A DNA stretch of 64,000 bases from Dyella amyloliquefaciens. GTDB lineage: Bacteria > Pseudomonadota > Gammaproteobacteria > Xanthomonadales > Rhodanobacteraceae. Every line of letters starts with the position of its first letter. The stretch's first letter is position 1. The notes beneath the pieces are model-generated. The model did not search any database, was not told the origin of the DNA, and worked only from the letters and a program-made list of their open reading frames with translations. The stretch spans positions 310,001 to 374,000 of the forward strand of contig NZ_SAYT01000003.1 of assembly GCF_004296575.1 (NCBI RefSeq), in the 5' to 3' direction. Positions 36,020-45,836 of the stretch are shown here, piece by piece. The position numbers and the translations under genes are program-made.

Positions 36020-38437
36020 ATGAGGCAAGGGCAGTCGATCCGTGTGCTCGTCCGCCGTCGCGCAGGCGTGGCATTGCTGTGTGGCGCAGCGTGGATGCTT
36101 GCAGGTTCGGTATGTGCGAGCGGCGCAGCTGCGCCGGCCGACGAGGTCAATCCGCTGATCGGCAGCCGCCATGGCGGCAACACCTTTCCCGGAGCGGTGA
36201 TGCCATTTGGCATGCTGCAATGGAGCCCGGAGAACACGAAGGGCACGCATACGCATACCGCGTCGCCAAGCGGCTACCAGTACGATGCGACGCGCGTCCG
36301 CGGTTTCAGCCTGACGCACCTGTCGGGTGCGGGGTGTCGTGGCGCGGGTGGCGATATTCCCTTCATGCCGGTCACCGTGCCGGTGAAGAGTTCGCCATCG
36401 GCGGATCTCGACGACAGCATCTACGCCAGTGATCTTTCCCACGCGAATGAACAGGCCACGCCCGGTGACTACCGCGTGCGGCTTGCCAATGGCGTGCAGG
36501 TCGAGTTGGCCGCCGCGACGCACAGCGGCCTGGCGCGCTTCGCGTTTCCCGCCGGACAGCCGGCCAATCTGCTGATTCGCGCTTCCGATTCCGAAGTGGG
36601 CAGCAGCAACGCGAGCGTCTCGGTGAATCAGGATGAGCGCGAGGTCGTCGGTTCCGTCACCAGCGGCAATTTCTGCGGCTATCTGGCCAAGGCGGATCAG
36701 CGCAGTTACTACACGCTCTACTTCGTCGCTGAGTTCGATCAGCCGATTGCGAGCGTGGGCGCCTGGCAGAACGGGGATGTGAAGTCCGCGGAAACCATGG
36801 CCACCGGCGGCACGGGCTACGGCGACAAGGGATTCCCCGAGTCGGGCAAGGGCTCCGGTCTGTGGCTGGGCTTCCCGACCAAGGGCAAGCCCGTGCAGGT
36901 TCGCGTGGGCATTTCCTATGTGAGTCTCGCCAATGCACGCGCCAACCTGAAGGCGGAGATCGCGCAGGACGCCTCGTTGGAGCAGGTGCAAGCCGCGGCA
37001 CGCGAGGCGTGGAATGGAGCACTTGAACGCATCGATATCCAGGGTGGGAGCAACGAGCAGCGCACCACCTTCTATACGGCGCTCTACCACTCCCTGCTGC
37101 ATCCGAATGTGTTCAGCGATGTCAACGGCGAATATCGCGGCTTCGACCAGCAGGTGCATCGGGTGGAGGGTGCGCAGCATGCGCAGTACGCCACCTTCTC
37201 CGGTTGGGATGTGTATCGGTCGCAGCTTCAGTTGCTGACCTGGCTTTACCCGGACGTGGGCAGCGACATCGCCCAGTCGCTCTATAACCAGGCGAAGCAG
37301 AACCACGGCGAATGGGATCGCTGGACGCACAACAACGGCGGCACGCACGTGATGAGTGGCGATCCGGCGGTGCCATCGCTGTCTGCCATCGATGCATTCG
37401 GTGGACACGACTTCGATCTGCATGGCGCCTACGCATCCCTGGTGAGGGCGGCCACGGAGCCGACGGCACACGACCTGTCCGACGATGGCTGCAATGTGGA
37501 ATGTGTCGGCCAGCGCCCGTCGCTCGACCAGTGGTTGTCGCTGCATTACATCGCCACCACGTCGCACGCGTGGGGTGGTGCGGCTGAAACCCTGGAAGAC
37601 GCTACGGCGGATTTCGCGCTGTCCCAGTTGGCGTCGCGTGCCGGCGATCGCGAGGGCGAGCAGCGCTTCCTGACGCGCGCCGGTTACTGGCGCAATCTGT
37701 TCAATCCCAAGGCGACGCCCGACGCTGGCTATATCCAGAACCGTAATGCGGACGGAAGCTGGCCGGCCTTCTCGCCGGACACCGAAGATGGCTTCGTCGA
37801 AGGCAGCGCATCCGTCTATCTGTGGATGGTGCCGTTCGACGTGCAGGGTCTGTTCGATGCCATGGGCGGGCGCGCCAAGGCCGCCGAGCGGCTGGACCGC
37901 TTCTTCCATGACGACAAGGGACAGTGGGCACTCACCGGTGCCGGTCCGCTGCATGCGGAGCTGGACAACGAGCCGTCCGTGGGTGCGCCCTGGCTGTATG
38001 CGTTTGCCGGCCAGCCGTACAAGACCCAGGAGGCGGTTCGCATCGTGGTGAACACGTTGTGGAAGAACGCGCCGGAAGGCATCCCGGGCAATGACGACCT
38101 GGGCGAGATGTCCTCCTGGTACGTGTGGTCGGCACTGGGGCTGTACCCGGCCATTCCGGGGCGTGCGGAGCTGGTGATCGGCAGTCCGCTGTTCCCGAGC
38201 GCCGTGGTTCACCGCGCCGGTGGTGATGTGATCATCGACGCGCCCGCCGCATCGGCCGAAACGCCGTTCGTGCATGCGCTGACGGTCGATGGCAAGCCGC
38301 ACGAGAGTCCGTGGCTACCCGAGAGTTTTGCCACGTACGGCGGGCATCTTCATTTTGACCTGCGCGCCCAGGCGGACAAGCAGTGGGGCAGCGATCCGGA
38401 CAAGGCGCCGCCCTCGTTCCCGCCGCCGCGCGGTTGA
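36020..38437 (+). CDS. Secreted GH92 alpha-mannosidase (1)
   Basis: An 805-aa exported glycoside hydrolase. The signal peptide (about residues 1-35, VLVRRRAGVALLCGAAWMLAGSVCASG) is followed by the GH92 N-terminal beta-sandwich (ADEVNPLIGSRHGGNTFPGAVMPFGM) and the (alpha/alpha)6 catalytic domain with GWDVYRSQ and GNDDLGEMSSWYVWSALG, the acidic cluster of this calcium-dependent inverting family. GH92 enzymes release alpha-1,2-, 1,3- or 1,6-linked mannose, for example from fungal or plant glycans. ATG at 36020 has GGGAAAGGGG 9 bases upstream; GTG 35993 is less likely. It precedes a second GH92 gene by 57 bp, evidently one operon. Confidence 0.92.
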   Translation: MRQGQSIRVLVRRRAGVALLCGAAWMLAGSVCASGAAAPADEVNPLIGSRHGGNTFPGAVMPFGMLQWSPENTKGTHTHTASPSGYQYDATRVRGFSLTHLSGAGCRGAGGDIPFMPVTVPVKSSPSADLDDSIYASDLSHANEQATPGDYRVRLANGVQVELAAATHSGLARFAFPAGQPANLLIRASDSEVGSSNASVSVNQDEREVVGSVTSGNFCGYLAKADQRSYYTLYFVAEFDQPIASVGAWQNGDVKSAETMATGGTGYGDKGFPESGKGSGLWLGFPTKGKPVQVRVGISYVSLANARANLKAEIAQDASLEQVQAAAREAWNGALERIDIQGGSNEQRTTFYTALYHSLLHPNVFSDVNGEYRGFDQQVHRVEGAQHAQYATFSGWDVYRSQLQLLTWLYPDVGSDIAQSLYNQAKQNHGEWDRWTHNNGGTHVMSGDPAVPSLSAIDAFGGHDFDLHGAYASLVRAATEPTAHDLSDDGCNVECVGQRPSLDQWLSLHYIATTSHAWGGAAETLEDATADFALSQLASRAGDREGEQRFLTRAGYWRNLFNPKATPDAGYIQNRNADGSWPAFSPDTEDGFVEGSASVYLWMVPFDVQGLFDAMGGRAKAAERLDRFFHDDKGQWALTGAGPLHAELDNEPSVGAPWLYAFAGQPYKTQEAVRIVVNTLWKNAPEGIPGNDDLGEMSSWYVWSALGLYPAIPGRAELVIGSPLFPSAVVHRAGGDVIIDAPAASAETPFVHALTVDGKPHESPWLPESFATYGGHLHFDLRAQADKQWGSDPDKAPPSFPPPRG

Positions 38438-38494
38438 AGTGGCGGCAACCGGGTCTTTCTTATCAAGGCTGATCGAGAGCGAGGGGAGTGCGAC

Positions 38495-41400
38495 ATGAGT
38501 GATGCAACGACAGGAACGCGCCGTCCGCGCGGCAAGCAGGAAATGCGCCCTTGGCGCCACGTCGCCTGTGTCGCCGTGGGCACACTCTCGCTGGCGAGCC
38601 TGTCCGCTCTTGGAGCAACCGATACCCGCGCGTTCGCGACATCGTTCGAGACGGGGGATGCTGCACCGGTATCCAGCCGCGCTGAGGCTTGGCGTACCCG
38701 GATCGTGTCTGGTCCTGCCAAGGAAGAAGTACTCACCGCTCCGCCGGAGATGGGGTTCAGCGGAACCCATGCGTTGCGCTATGACGCCGATGCGACGCGC
38801 GAGCGTGCCGGGCGGCGCACGACCTTGTTCAAGGTGAAGCAGCCGATCACGGCGCAGACACACCTCTCCTATGTGCTGTTCCCGGTGCGTCCTGCGGATG
38901 GCCCGGGCGATGTTGCCCAGTACGTCGCGGTGGATCTGCTGTTCGACGATGGTTCGCGACTGTCCGCGCTCAACGCCCTGGATCACCATCGCGTGCCCGC
39001 CAATGCGTATGCCCAGGGCAGTTCGCGTGTGCTGCACGACAACCAGTGGAACGCACTCGACATCGACCTGGGCAAGGTCGCTGCCGGCAAGACCGTGAAG
39101 GCGATCGAACTGGTCGCCGACGCGCCGGCGGGTAGTGTGGCCTTCCATGGCTACCTGGACGATCTGTGCCTTGGCGACGTTGCGACGGTCGATGCGACGG
39201 CGGCGCCGCACAACTATGTGGATACGCGACGCGGCAGCAACGCGAATCCGCATTTCTCGCGCGGCAACAATTTCCCTGCGGTGGCCATGCCGCACGGCTT
39301 CAACTTCTGGACACCGACCACCAACGCGGGCTCCAACTGGATCTACCAGTACCAGGAGCGCAACGACGCGAACAATCATCCGCGCATCGAAGCGTTTGCA
39401 CTGAGCCACGAGCCCAGCCCGTGGATGGGTGACCGCCAGACTTTCCAGGTGATGCCTGCCGCCGTGGCCAAGGGCGCGCCGCCGCTGGATCGCACGCAGC
39501 GCGCGCTGCCTTTCACGCACGACCACGAAGTGGCACGTGCGGATCTCTACCAGGTGACCTTCGACAACGGCCTCGTCGCCGCGATGACGGCCGCCGATCA
39601 TGCAGCCATGCTGCGCTTCACGTTTGCGGGCGATCGCTCGCAACTGGTTTTTGACAACCGCGATGATCTGGGTAGCGTTGTGCTCGACTCCCCCTCGGCG
39701 AGCATCAGTGGCTACTCCGACGTTGCCAGCCGCCTCTCCACTGGCGCGACGCGGTTGTTTTTTTATGCGACCTTCGACCGCCCGGTGACGGAAAGCGGTC
39801 GACTTGAAGGGCAGGGACGTGATCACGTCGCTGCCTGGTACGGGTTCGACACCAGCAAGCAGAAGACGGTGACGATGCGCATCGCCACCTCGCTGATCAG
39901 CCTCGAGCAGGCCAAGCGCAACCTGGCGCTGGAGATCGCGCCGGGCGATACCTTCGACAGCGTGCAGTCCCGCGCGGCCGCGAGTTGGGACGAACTGCTC
40001 GGACGCGTGGAGTTGCCGGGTGCCAGCGCGTCCGACAAGCGCCAGCTCTATTCGAACCTGTATCGCGTGTTCCTCTATCCGAACGAAGCGTTCGAGAACA
40101 CCGGGACGGCCGAGCATCCCGAGTACCGTTACGCGAGTCCGTTCTCCGCCAGGGCCAGTGCGGATACGCCCACGCAGACCGGTGCGCGCGTGCTTGCCGG
40201 CAAGCCTTACGTCAACAATGGCCTGTGGGATACCTATCGCACCGCCTGGCCGGCCTACGTGCTGCTTACCCCGCAACGCGCCGGCGAGATGATCGACGGC
40301 TTCGTGCAGCAGTACCGCGACGGCGGCTGGATTGCGCGCTGGTCTTCGCCGGGCTATGCCGACCTCATGGTGGGCACCAGTGCGGACCTGGCCTTTGCCG
40401 ATGCTTGGAACAAGGGCGTGCGCAACTTCGACGTGCACTCGTTCTACGAGGCAGCCTTGAAGGACGCGACCGTGCTGAGCGACGTGCCGGGCGCTGGTCG
40501 CAAGGGCATCGCGCGCTCCGTCTTCCACGGCTATGTCGACAATGGCACCGACGAGGGCCTGTCGTGGTCGATGGCGGGATATCTCAATGACTTCGGCATC
40601 AGCGAACTGGCCCGGACGCTGGCCGGTTCGCACGATGCGCATGACCCCTACGCCAGCCACTACGCGGATGACGCGAATTATTTCCGTGGCCGCTCGCTGG
40701 GCTACGCCAACCTGTTCAATCCGGAAGCCGGCTTCTTCATCGGGCGCAAGCCGGATGGTACGTGGCGTACCGATGCCGCCCAGTTCGATCCGCTCGCCTG
40801 GGGCGGCGACTACACGGAAACGAATGCCTGGAACATGGCCTTCGAAGGCGTGCAGGACGTGCAGGGTCTGGCGAATCTGTACGGCGGTCGCGATGGCCTG
40901 ATCAAGAAACTCGACGCCTTCTTCGCTGCCGGCACCGACTTCCATGTGGGCGCCTACGGTGACGTGATCCACGAAATGCTGGAGGCGCGCGATGTGCGCA
41001 TGGGCCAGTACGGTCACAGCAACCAGCCTTCGCACCACATCCTTTACATGTACGACCTGGCCGGCCAGCCATGGAAGACGCAGGACAAGGTGCGCGACGC
41101 GCTGTCCCGCCTCTACGTGGGCGACGAGATCGGCCAGGGCTATCCGGGTGACGAGGACAACGGCGAAATGTCGGGCTGGTGGCTGTTCAGTGCGGCCGGC
41201 TTCTATCCGCTGCGCATGGGAACGCCCACCTATGCGATCGGCGCGCCGTATTTCCCGCACATGATCATCCACCTGGAGAACGGCAAGACGATCGACATCC
41301 AGGCGCCGGAAGTGAGCGACCGCAATCGCTACATCCAGGGCGTGACGCTCAACGGCAAGCCGTACGACAAGAACTGGCTCAATCACGCCGACCTCGCTGG

Positions 41401-41920
41401 TGGCGCCCAGCTGGTGTTCCAGATGGGTGCGCAGCCTTCGCATTGGGGTGAGGGTGCCGATGCCGGGTTGCCTTCGGTAACGACGGGCACCAAGCCGCCC
41501 GCGCCGTGGGTCGACCTGGCGGATGTCGCCAAGGGCAGCGTTACCGTCGAAGGTGATCCCGATGCCGCTCGTGCTCTCAGCGACAACACCTCCGACACCG
41601 AAGCCACGCTGCATGGCAAGCAGCCCGCCGTGCAGGTCAAGTTCGATCAGGCGCATCGCGTGGCGATGTACACGCTGACCTCGGCATCGAAGGCCGGCAT
41701 GGATCCGCGTGAGTGGACGCTGGAAGCTTCGTCCGATGGCGTGCACTGGAAAACGCTGGACCACCGCCGTGGCGAAACCTTTCCGTGGCGGCGCCAGACG
41801 CGTGCCTTCAGCGTGGCACATCCGGGTGACTACGCCTATTACCGCTGGCGTGCCTCCACTGGCGGCAAGGACATCACGTTGTCCGAGATCGAGTGGCTGG
41901 GCACGGCGCAGGCTGATTGA
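38495..41920 (+). CDS. Secreted multidomain GH92 alpha-mannosidase (2)
   Basis: A 1141-aa exported enzyme. After a signal segment (WRHVACVAVGTLSLASLSALGA) comes an extra N-terminal jelly-roll-like domain (about 45-225) not present in the first GH92 protein, then the GH92 core (NYVDTRRGSNANPHFSRGNNFPAVAMPHG; NNGLWDTYRTAWPAY; GDEDNGEMSGWWLFSAAGFYP) and a C-terminal F5/8 type C (discoidin-like) domain of about 130 residues (SKAGMDPREWTLEASSDGVHWK). Extra carbohydrate-binding modules suggest a bulkier or surface-bound mannan or glycoprotein substrate. GAGGGGAG precedes the ATG. The two enzymes probably act in series on one glycan. Confidence 0.9.
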   Translation: MSDATTGTRRPRGKQEMRPWRHVACVAVGTLSLASLSALGATDTRAFATSFETGDAAPVSSRAEAWRTRIVSGPAKEEVLTAPPEMGFSGTHALRYDADATRERAGRRTTLFKVKQPITAQTHLSYVLFPVRPADGPGDVAQYVAVDLLFDDGSRLSALNALDHHRVPANAYAQGSSRVLHDNQWNALDIDLGKVAAGKTVKAIELVADAPAGSVAFHGYLDDLCLGDVATVDATAAPHNYVDTRRGSNANPHFSRGNNFPAVAMPHGFNFWTPTTNAGSNWIYQYQERNDANNHPRIEAFALSHEPSPWMGDRQTFQVMPAAVAKGAPPLDRTQRALPFTHDHEVARADLYQVTFDNGLVAAMTAADHAAMLRFTFAGDRSQLVFDNRDDLGSVVLDSPSASISGYSDVASRLSTGATRLFFYATFDRPVTESGRLEGQGRDHVAAWYGFDTSKQKTVTMRIATSLISLEQAKRNLALEIAPGDTFDSVQSRAAASWDELLGRVELPGASASDKRQLYSNLYRVFLYPNEAFENTGTAEHPEYRYASPFSARASADTPTQTGARVLAGKPYVNNGLWDTYRTAWPAYVLLTPQRAGEMIDGFVQQYRDGGWIARWSSPGYADLMVGTSADLAFADAWNKGVRNFDVHSFYEAALKDATVLSDVPGAGRKGIARSVFHGYVDNGTDEGLSWSMAGYLNDFGISELARTLAGSHDAHDPYASHYADDANYFRGRSLGYANLFNPEAGFFIGRKPDGTWRTDAAQFDPLAWGGDYTETNAWNMAFEGVQDVQGLANLYGGRDGLIKKLDAFFAAGTDFHVGAYGDVIHEMLEARDVRMGQYGHSNQPSHHILYMYDLAGQPWKTQDKVRDALSRLYVGDEIGQGYPGDEDNGEMSGWWLFSAAGFYPLRMGTPTYAIGAPYFPHMIIHLENGKTIDIQAPEVSDRNRYIQGVTLNGKPYDKNWLNHADLAGGAQLVFQMGAQPSHWGEGADAGLPSVTTGTKPPAPWVDLADVAKGSVTVEGDPDAARALSDNTSDTEATLHGKQPAVQVKFDQAHRVAMYTLTSASKAGMDPREWTLEASSDGVHWKTLDHRRGETFPWRRQTRAFSVAHPGDYAYYRWRASTGGKDITLSEIEWLGTAQAD

Positions 41921-41928
41921 TGGAGCGT

Positions 41929-41959
41929 GCGCATCCCGTCGTTACATGGCGGGATGCGC
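41929..41959. terminator. 10-bp hairpin between convergent GH92 and FTR1 genes
   Basis: GCGCATCCCG (41929-41938) and CGGGATGCGC (41950-41959) are exact complements around an 11-nt loop, midway between two convergent stops. No T-tract; probably serves both genes. Confidence 0.5.
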
Positions 41960-41980
41960 GATGCGCGGTAAGTGCGCGGC

Positions 41981-43912
41981 TCAGGCCGTGCGTGCCCGCC
42001 ACCGATTGATGGCAAATCCGGCTGCCAGCATCAGCGTCACGGCGAGCTGCGCCAGCAAGGACTGCCAGGTGGGATAGATACCCAGCCAGTCGATTGACGG
42101 AGCGGGCGCCACGGTGACCGCCGTCCATCCCGCTTCCTGCAGTGCGGCGACGCCCTTGCCGGTGAGCACCACCGCCAGCACGGCGATCACTGCCGAACTG
42201 ATCGAGAAGAAGGTTCCCAGCGGAAGGCGCCGACTGCTGCGCAACAGCAGCCACGCGATGATGCCAAGCATGACGGCGCCGGTGAGCAGTCCCGCGAGCA
42301 GCCACACGCCCTGGCCTTCGTTCCACAGTGCCGTATAGAACAGGATGGTCTCGAACACCTCGCGGTACACCGAGATGAAGGTGAGGCCGAACACGAACCA
42401 CGCGGATTTGCGATCCAGTGCCGTGGTCATCTTTGCCTTGAGATAGGCCTGCCAGCGTCCGCCAAAGCTCTTCTGGTGCATCCACAGTCCGACGCCGAGC
42501 AACACCGCGGCGGCGAACAGCGAGGACAAGCCTTCCGTCAGTTCGCGACTGGCGCCGCTGATGCTGATGGCGTAGCTGGCGATGCCCCAGGTGATGGCAC
42601 CGGCGAGCAGGGCCAGGATCCAGCCGGCGTGCACGTAACGCGTCGCATCGTGGCGATCCGCCCGGCGTAGGAAGGCCAGCAGCGCGACTACCACCAGCAG
42701 AGCTTCCAGGCCTTCGCGCACGAGGATGGTCAGCGCACCGATGAAGGTAGCCGCAGGGCTGGCGGATGCGGCCGCCAGCATGTGTTCGGCCTGCTGCAGC
42801 ATCGTATCGACCGCGTGTGCCTGGGCCGCGACGGCATCGTCGTTGCCGGTCTTCGACAGCGAGGTCCGATAAGCGCCCATCGCCGTCTCGATACGCGCGC
42901 GCAGTGCGCTGTCACGCGCGTCGAGGCGTGCCTCGACCGGTTCGATGCCATCGAGGTAGGAGGAAAGGGCGAGTTGCTGGGCTTCCTCGGCGGAGCCGCG
43001 GCGATAGGCGTCCAGGCTGGCCGAGAGTCGCGCGCGCGCCAGCGGCACGCCTTCGAGCGCCTGGTGCACGGCATCGGGATGGGCGCGCAGATAGCCGATG
43101 ATCCGGCGCGCCTGTTCGGCGCCCACCGTTTCGGCAAGCTCGCTGACGCGAGCCCTCGCCAGTTCGCTGGGCGATGCAATGGCGCCACGGGCCTGCGTGC
43201 TGTGCGCCCATGCCTGGCTGCCATCCGCGGATGCCTGGGGATAGGCCAGCGTTCCTACGTAGTAGGCGAGCGCCCAGCGATCGTCGTCGGAGAGCGATGC
43301 CTTGTAGCTGGTCATCGGCGTATCGGCGACGCCCTGCGTGATCACTTCGTACAGCGAAAGCACGCTGCGTTGGTCGGCACGCGACTGATCGGTGAAGTCG
43401 ATCGGGCGTGGCGTGAGCTTCACGCCAGCCGGGCCGTCACCGTGTCCGCTGGCACCGTGGCAGGCAGCGCATTGCTGCTGGTACAGCGTGGCGCCGCGTG
43501 CCAGGTCTGGCGCACGGGCAGGCGCGGTCGGCACGGGGTAGGCCTGCAGCAGGGCATCGGCCAGTGCGTGCGCCTGTCGGGCCACATCGGCTTCGGTTGC
43601 CTTGGCGTCGATCAGGGCGACCAGCTGGTCAGCCTGGGTGCGCAGGGTCGGCGAGGCGGGCGAGGGAGGAAGCGCCTCCACCTTGTCGCGCGCGTGGCGG
43701 GCAAACTCCCGCATCTCCTCGTACTCGGAGGCGCTAACGACGTTGCCCTGCCGGACGGCGCCGGCGTAGTCCACGGCGAGATAGTCGAGCATCTGCCAGG
43801 TCTGGCTGACATCGGGCTGGGTCGCTTCGTTGGCGTGGACGGGGAGCAGCACGGCCAGGAGCCCGAACAGCAGGATAGCGGCCGCCCGAGCGCAGATGCG
43901 ATTCATTCTCAT
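41981..43912 (-). CDS. FTR1-family iron permease with cytochrome c domain
   Basis: A 643-aa (641 if starting at ATG 43906) membrane protein. A signal peptide precedes a periplasmic region with the haem motif CAACH (residues 148-152) and the class I cytochrome c context HGDGPAGVKLTPRP. The C-terminal half has seven membrane helices of the FTR1/EfeU type with both iron-binding motifs, REGLEALLVV and REVFETILFY. FTR1 permeases import iron after oxidation of Fe(II); the fused cytochrome could take the electron. This fused form is known in proteobacteria. There is no good ribosome-binding site; a Fur-box-like sequence overlaps the start. Alone on its strand between convergent GH92 and the acyl-CoA ligase. 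Confidence 0.9.
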   Translation of the reverse strand: MRMNRICARAAAILLFGLLAVLLPVHANEATQPDVSQTWQMLDYLAVDYAGAVRQGNVVSASEYEEMREFARHARDKVEALPPSPASPTLRTQADQLVALIDAKATEADVARQAHALADALLQAYPVPTAPARAPDLARGATLYQQQCAACHGASGHGDGPAGVKLTPRPIDFTDQSRADQRSVLSLYEVITQGVADTPMTSYKASLSDDDRWALAYYVGTLAYPQASADGSQAWAHSTQARGAIASPSELARARVSELAETVGAEQARRIIGYLRAHPDAVHQALEGVPLARARLSASLDAYRRGSAEEAQQLALSSYLDGIEPVEARLDARDSALRARIETAMGAYRTSLSKTGNDDAVAAQAHAVDTMLQQAEHMLAAASASPAATFIGALTILVREGLEALLVVVALLAFLRRADRHDATRYVHAGWILALLAGAITWGIASYAISISGASRELTEGLSSLFAAAVLLGVGLWMHQKSFGGRWQAYLKAKMTTALDRKSAWFVFGLTFISVYREVFETILFYTALWNEGQGVWLLAGLLTGAVMLGIIAWLLLRSSRRLPLGTFFSISSAVIAVLAVVLTGKGVAALQEAGWTAVTVAPAPSIDWLGIYPTWQSLLAQLAVTLMLAAGFAINRWRARTA

Positions 43913-43916
43913 TAAG
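43898..43916 (-). promoter_or_regulatory. Possible Fur box at the FTR1 gene start
   Basis: On the minus strand TTAATGAGAATGAATCGCA resembles the AATGAGAAT half of known Fur boxes: TGAGAAT matches 6 of 7 positions of the TGATAAT half-site, the second half only about 4 of 7. Overlap with the start codon would allow repression by iron. Tentative. Confidence 0.3.
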
Positions 43917-44012
43917 TGAGTTTACACCCGCCTTGATCCATTCGCGAGACGCGAGGCGTTACGCCACAGGCAAGCGTTGGGGCAGCGTTTGGCGGGTGGC
44001 GACGCGGACCGC

Positions 44013-45650
44013 TCAGGCCTGCTTTGGCGCGCCGGAGCTGCCGTAGTGGTCGCCGTACTGTTCCCTCAGCTTCGCCTTGAGCACCTTGCCGGTGGCGCCG
44101 AGCGGAAAGCTGTCGAGGAAGAGCACATCGTCCGGCTTCCACCAGCGCGCGAGCTTGCCGTCGAGGAAGGCGAGCAATTCGTCCTTCTCCAGCGTGCTTC
44201 CCGATGTCCTGGTGATGAGCAGCAGCGGGCGTTCGTCCCATTTGGGGTGGCGCACGCCGATGCATGTAGCGCTTGCCACGCCGGGATGAAGACAGGCGAT
44301 GTTCTCGATGTCGATGGAGCTGATCCATTCGCCGCCGGACTTGATGACGTCCTTGCTGCGGTCGGTGATCTGCATGAAGCCGTCGCGATCGATTTTGGCC
44401 ATGTCCCCGGTGGGGAACCAGCCATCGCGAAGCGGCTGGCTGGACGCGTCGCCGAAATAGGCGCTGGCCACCCACGGGCCGCGCACGAGCAGGTCGCCCA
44501 CGGCTTCGCCGTCCCATGACAGCGACTTGCCGTTGGGGTCGACGATCTTCATGTCGATGCCGAACACGGCGCGTCCCTGCTTGGCCTGGACGGCGTAGCG
44601 GGCGTCTTCGGGGAGTGCCAGTTGGTGTGGCTTGAGGTTGCAGACGGTGCCCAGCGGGCTCAGTTCGGTCATGCCCCAGGCATGCAGTACATCGACCTCG
44701 TGCACCTTCTGGAACTGCGCAGCCATGGCCGTGGGGCACGGCGCGCCACCGATCACCGTGCGCTTCATCGACGAGAAGGCGCGGCTCTGTCCGGATACGT
44801 GCGAGAGCAGGCCTTGCCAGATCGTGGGTACGCCGGCCGACATCGTTACCTGTTCGGCTTCGATCAGCTCGTACAGCGACTTGCCATCCAGCGCCGGTCC
44901 CGGCAGCACCAGCTTCGCACCGACCATGCACGCGATGAACGGCAGGCCCCATGCGTTGACGTGGAACATCGGCACCACCGGGAGGATGGCGTCGCGTGCG
45001 GAGCAGTTGAACGTATCGGGCAGGGCGCCGGCATAGGAATGCAGTACCGTCGAGCGATGGCTGTAAAGCACGCCCTTCGGGTTGCCCGTCGTTCCCGAGG
45101 TATAGCAGAGCGACGAGGCCGTGTTCTCGTCCATCAATGGCCACTCGAAGTCACTGCTGTGACTGTCGATCAGGCTTTCGTAACACAGCAGCGAATCGTT
45201 GCCGGCCGGCATGTGCGAGGCATCGCACATCGCCACGAACAGGCGAGGCGTGGTCAGTCGTGCCTGCAGCGCCTCGATGATGGGAAGGAAGGTCAGATCG
45301 AAGAAGATCGCGCGGTCGTCAGCGTGTTCGACGATGTAGGCGATATGGTCGAGATGCAGTCGCGGGTTGATGGTGTGGAGCACCGCGCCGGAACCCGATA
45401 CGGCGAAGTTGAGTTCCAGGTGGCGATAGCCGTTCCACGCGAGTGTGGCCACGCGGTCGCCGGGCTGGATGCCCAGGGCGGCGAGCGCGTTGGCCATGCG
45501 GCGCGAACGCACGCCGAGGTCGACGAAACGATAGCGATGAATGTCGCCCTCGACGCGGCGCGACACGATCTCCTGGTCGGCATGGTGTCGGGCAGCGTGC
45601 GTCAGCAGGGACGCGACAAGCAGCGGCTGCTGCATCATCAAGCCAATCAT
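44013..45650 (-). CDS. Medium/long-chain acyl-CoA ligase (AMP-binding)
   Basis: A 545-aa ATP-dependent acyl-activating enzyme. The AMP-binding signature [20 protein letters not shown], the adenylate motif [12 protein letters not shown], the hinge [19 protein letters not shown] and the C-terminal catalytic lysine in [16 protein letters not shown] are all present. It converts a free carboxylic acid to its CoA thioester. The start is placed at ATG 45650 because the family begins near [19 protein letters not shown] 45665 is an alternative five codons upstream. It is the last gene of the minus-strand group, 186 bp downstream of the DUF1302 gene, and is the likely first catabolic step after uptake. 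Chain type is not readable from sequence. Confidence 0.92.
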   Translation of the reverse strand: MIGLMMQQPLLVASLLTHAARHHADQEIVSRRVEGDIHRYRFVDLGVRSRRMANALAALGIQPGDRVATLAWNGYRHLELNFAVSGSGAVLHTINPRLHLDHIAYIVEHADDRAIFFDLTFLPIIEALQARLTTPRLFVAMCDASHMPAGNDSLLCYESLIDSHSSDFEWPLMDENTASSLCYTSGTTGNPKGVLYSHRSTVLHSYAGALPDTFNCSARDAILPVVPMFHVNAWGLPFIACMVGAKLVLPGPALDGKSLYELIEAEQVTMSAGVPTIWQGLLSHVSGQSRAFSSMKRTVIGGAPCPTAMAAQFQKVHEVDVLHAWGMTELSPLGTVCNLKPHQLALPEDARYAVQAKQGRAVFGIDMKIVDPNGKSLSWDGEAVGDLLVRGPWVASAYFGDASSQPLRDGWFPTGDMAKIDRDGFMQITDRSKDVIKSGGEWISSIDIENIACLHPGVASATCIGVRHPKWDERPLLLITRTSGSTLEKDELLAFLDGKLARWWKPDDVLFLDSFPLGATGKVLKAKLREQYGDHYGSSGAPKQA

Positions 45651-45792
45651 CGTCGGGTTCCGCATAGCAGGCAGGGGATTTGCGTGTGGCTCATTTCGTA
45701 CGCCGGTATGGCGTATTGGCCCTTTTGATCGAGCGGTACTTCACCGGGTGGTTGCGTGAAGATCCCAAGGGCTTCTTTCATTACTGAAATCG

Positions 45793-45827
45793 CCCGGCAC
45801 CGTCGCGTTTCGCGCGACAGTGCCGGG
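45793..45827 (-). terminator. Long hairpin after the DUF1302 gene
   Basis: CCCGGCAC-C-GTCGCG (45793-45807) pairs with CGCGAC-A-GTGCCGGG (45813-45827): 14 paired bases with one C/A mismatch and a 5-nt loop, starting 9 bp past the DUF1302 stop. Weak T content follows on the minus strand. Confidence 0.55.
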
Positions 45828-45836
45828 TGGGTTTCC

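Noticed and set aside
35945-38302. 785-codon open frame antisense to the first GH92 gene
   Set aside because: Composition is typical of an antisense shadow; the sense strand carries complete GH92 motifs and a good ribosome-binding site.
38315-41821. 1168-codon open frame antisense to the second GH92 gene
   Set aside because: It has no signal of any known family, is Arg/His/Gly-rich as expected of a shadow frame in high-GC DNA, and the opposite strand encodes an unmistakable GH92 enzyme.
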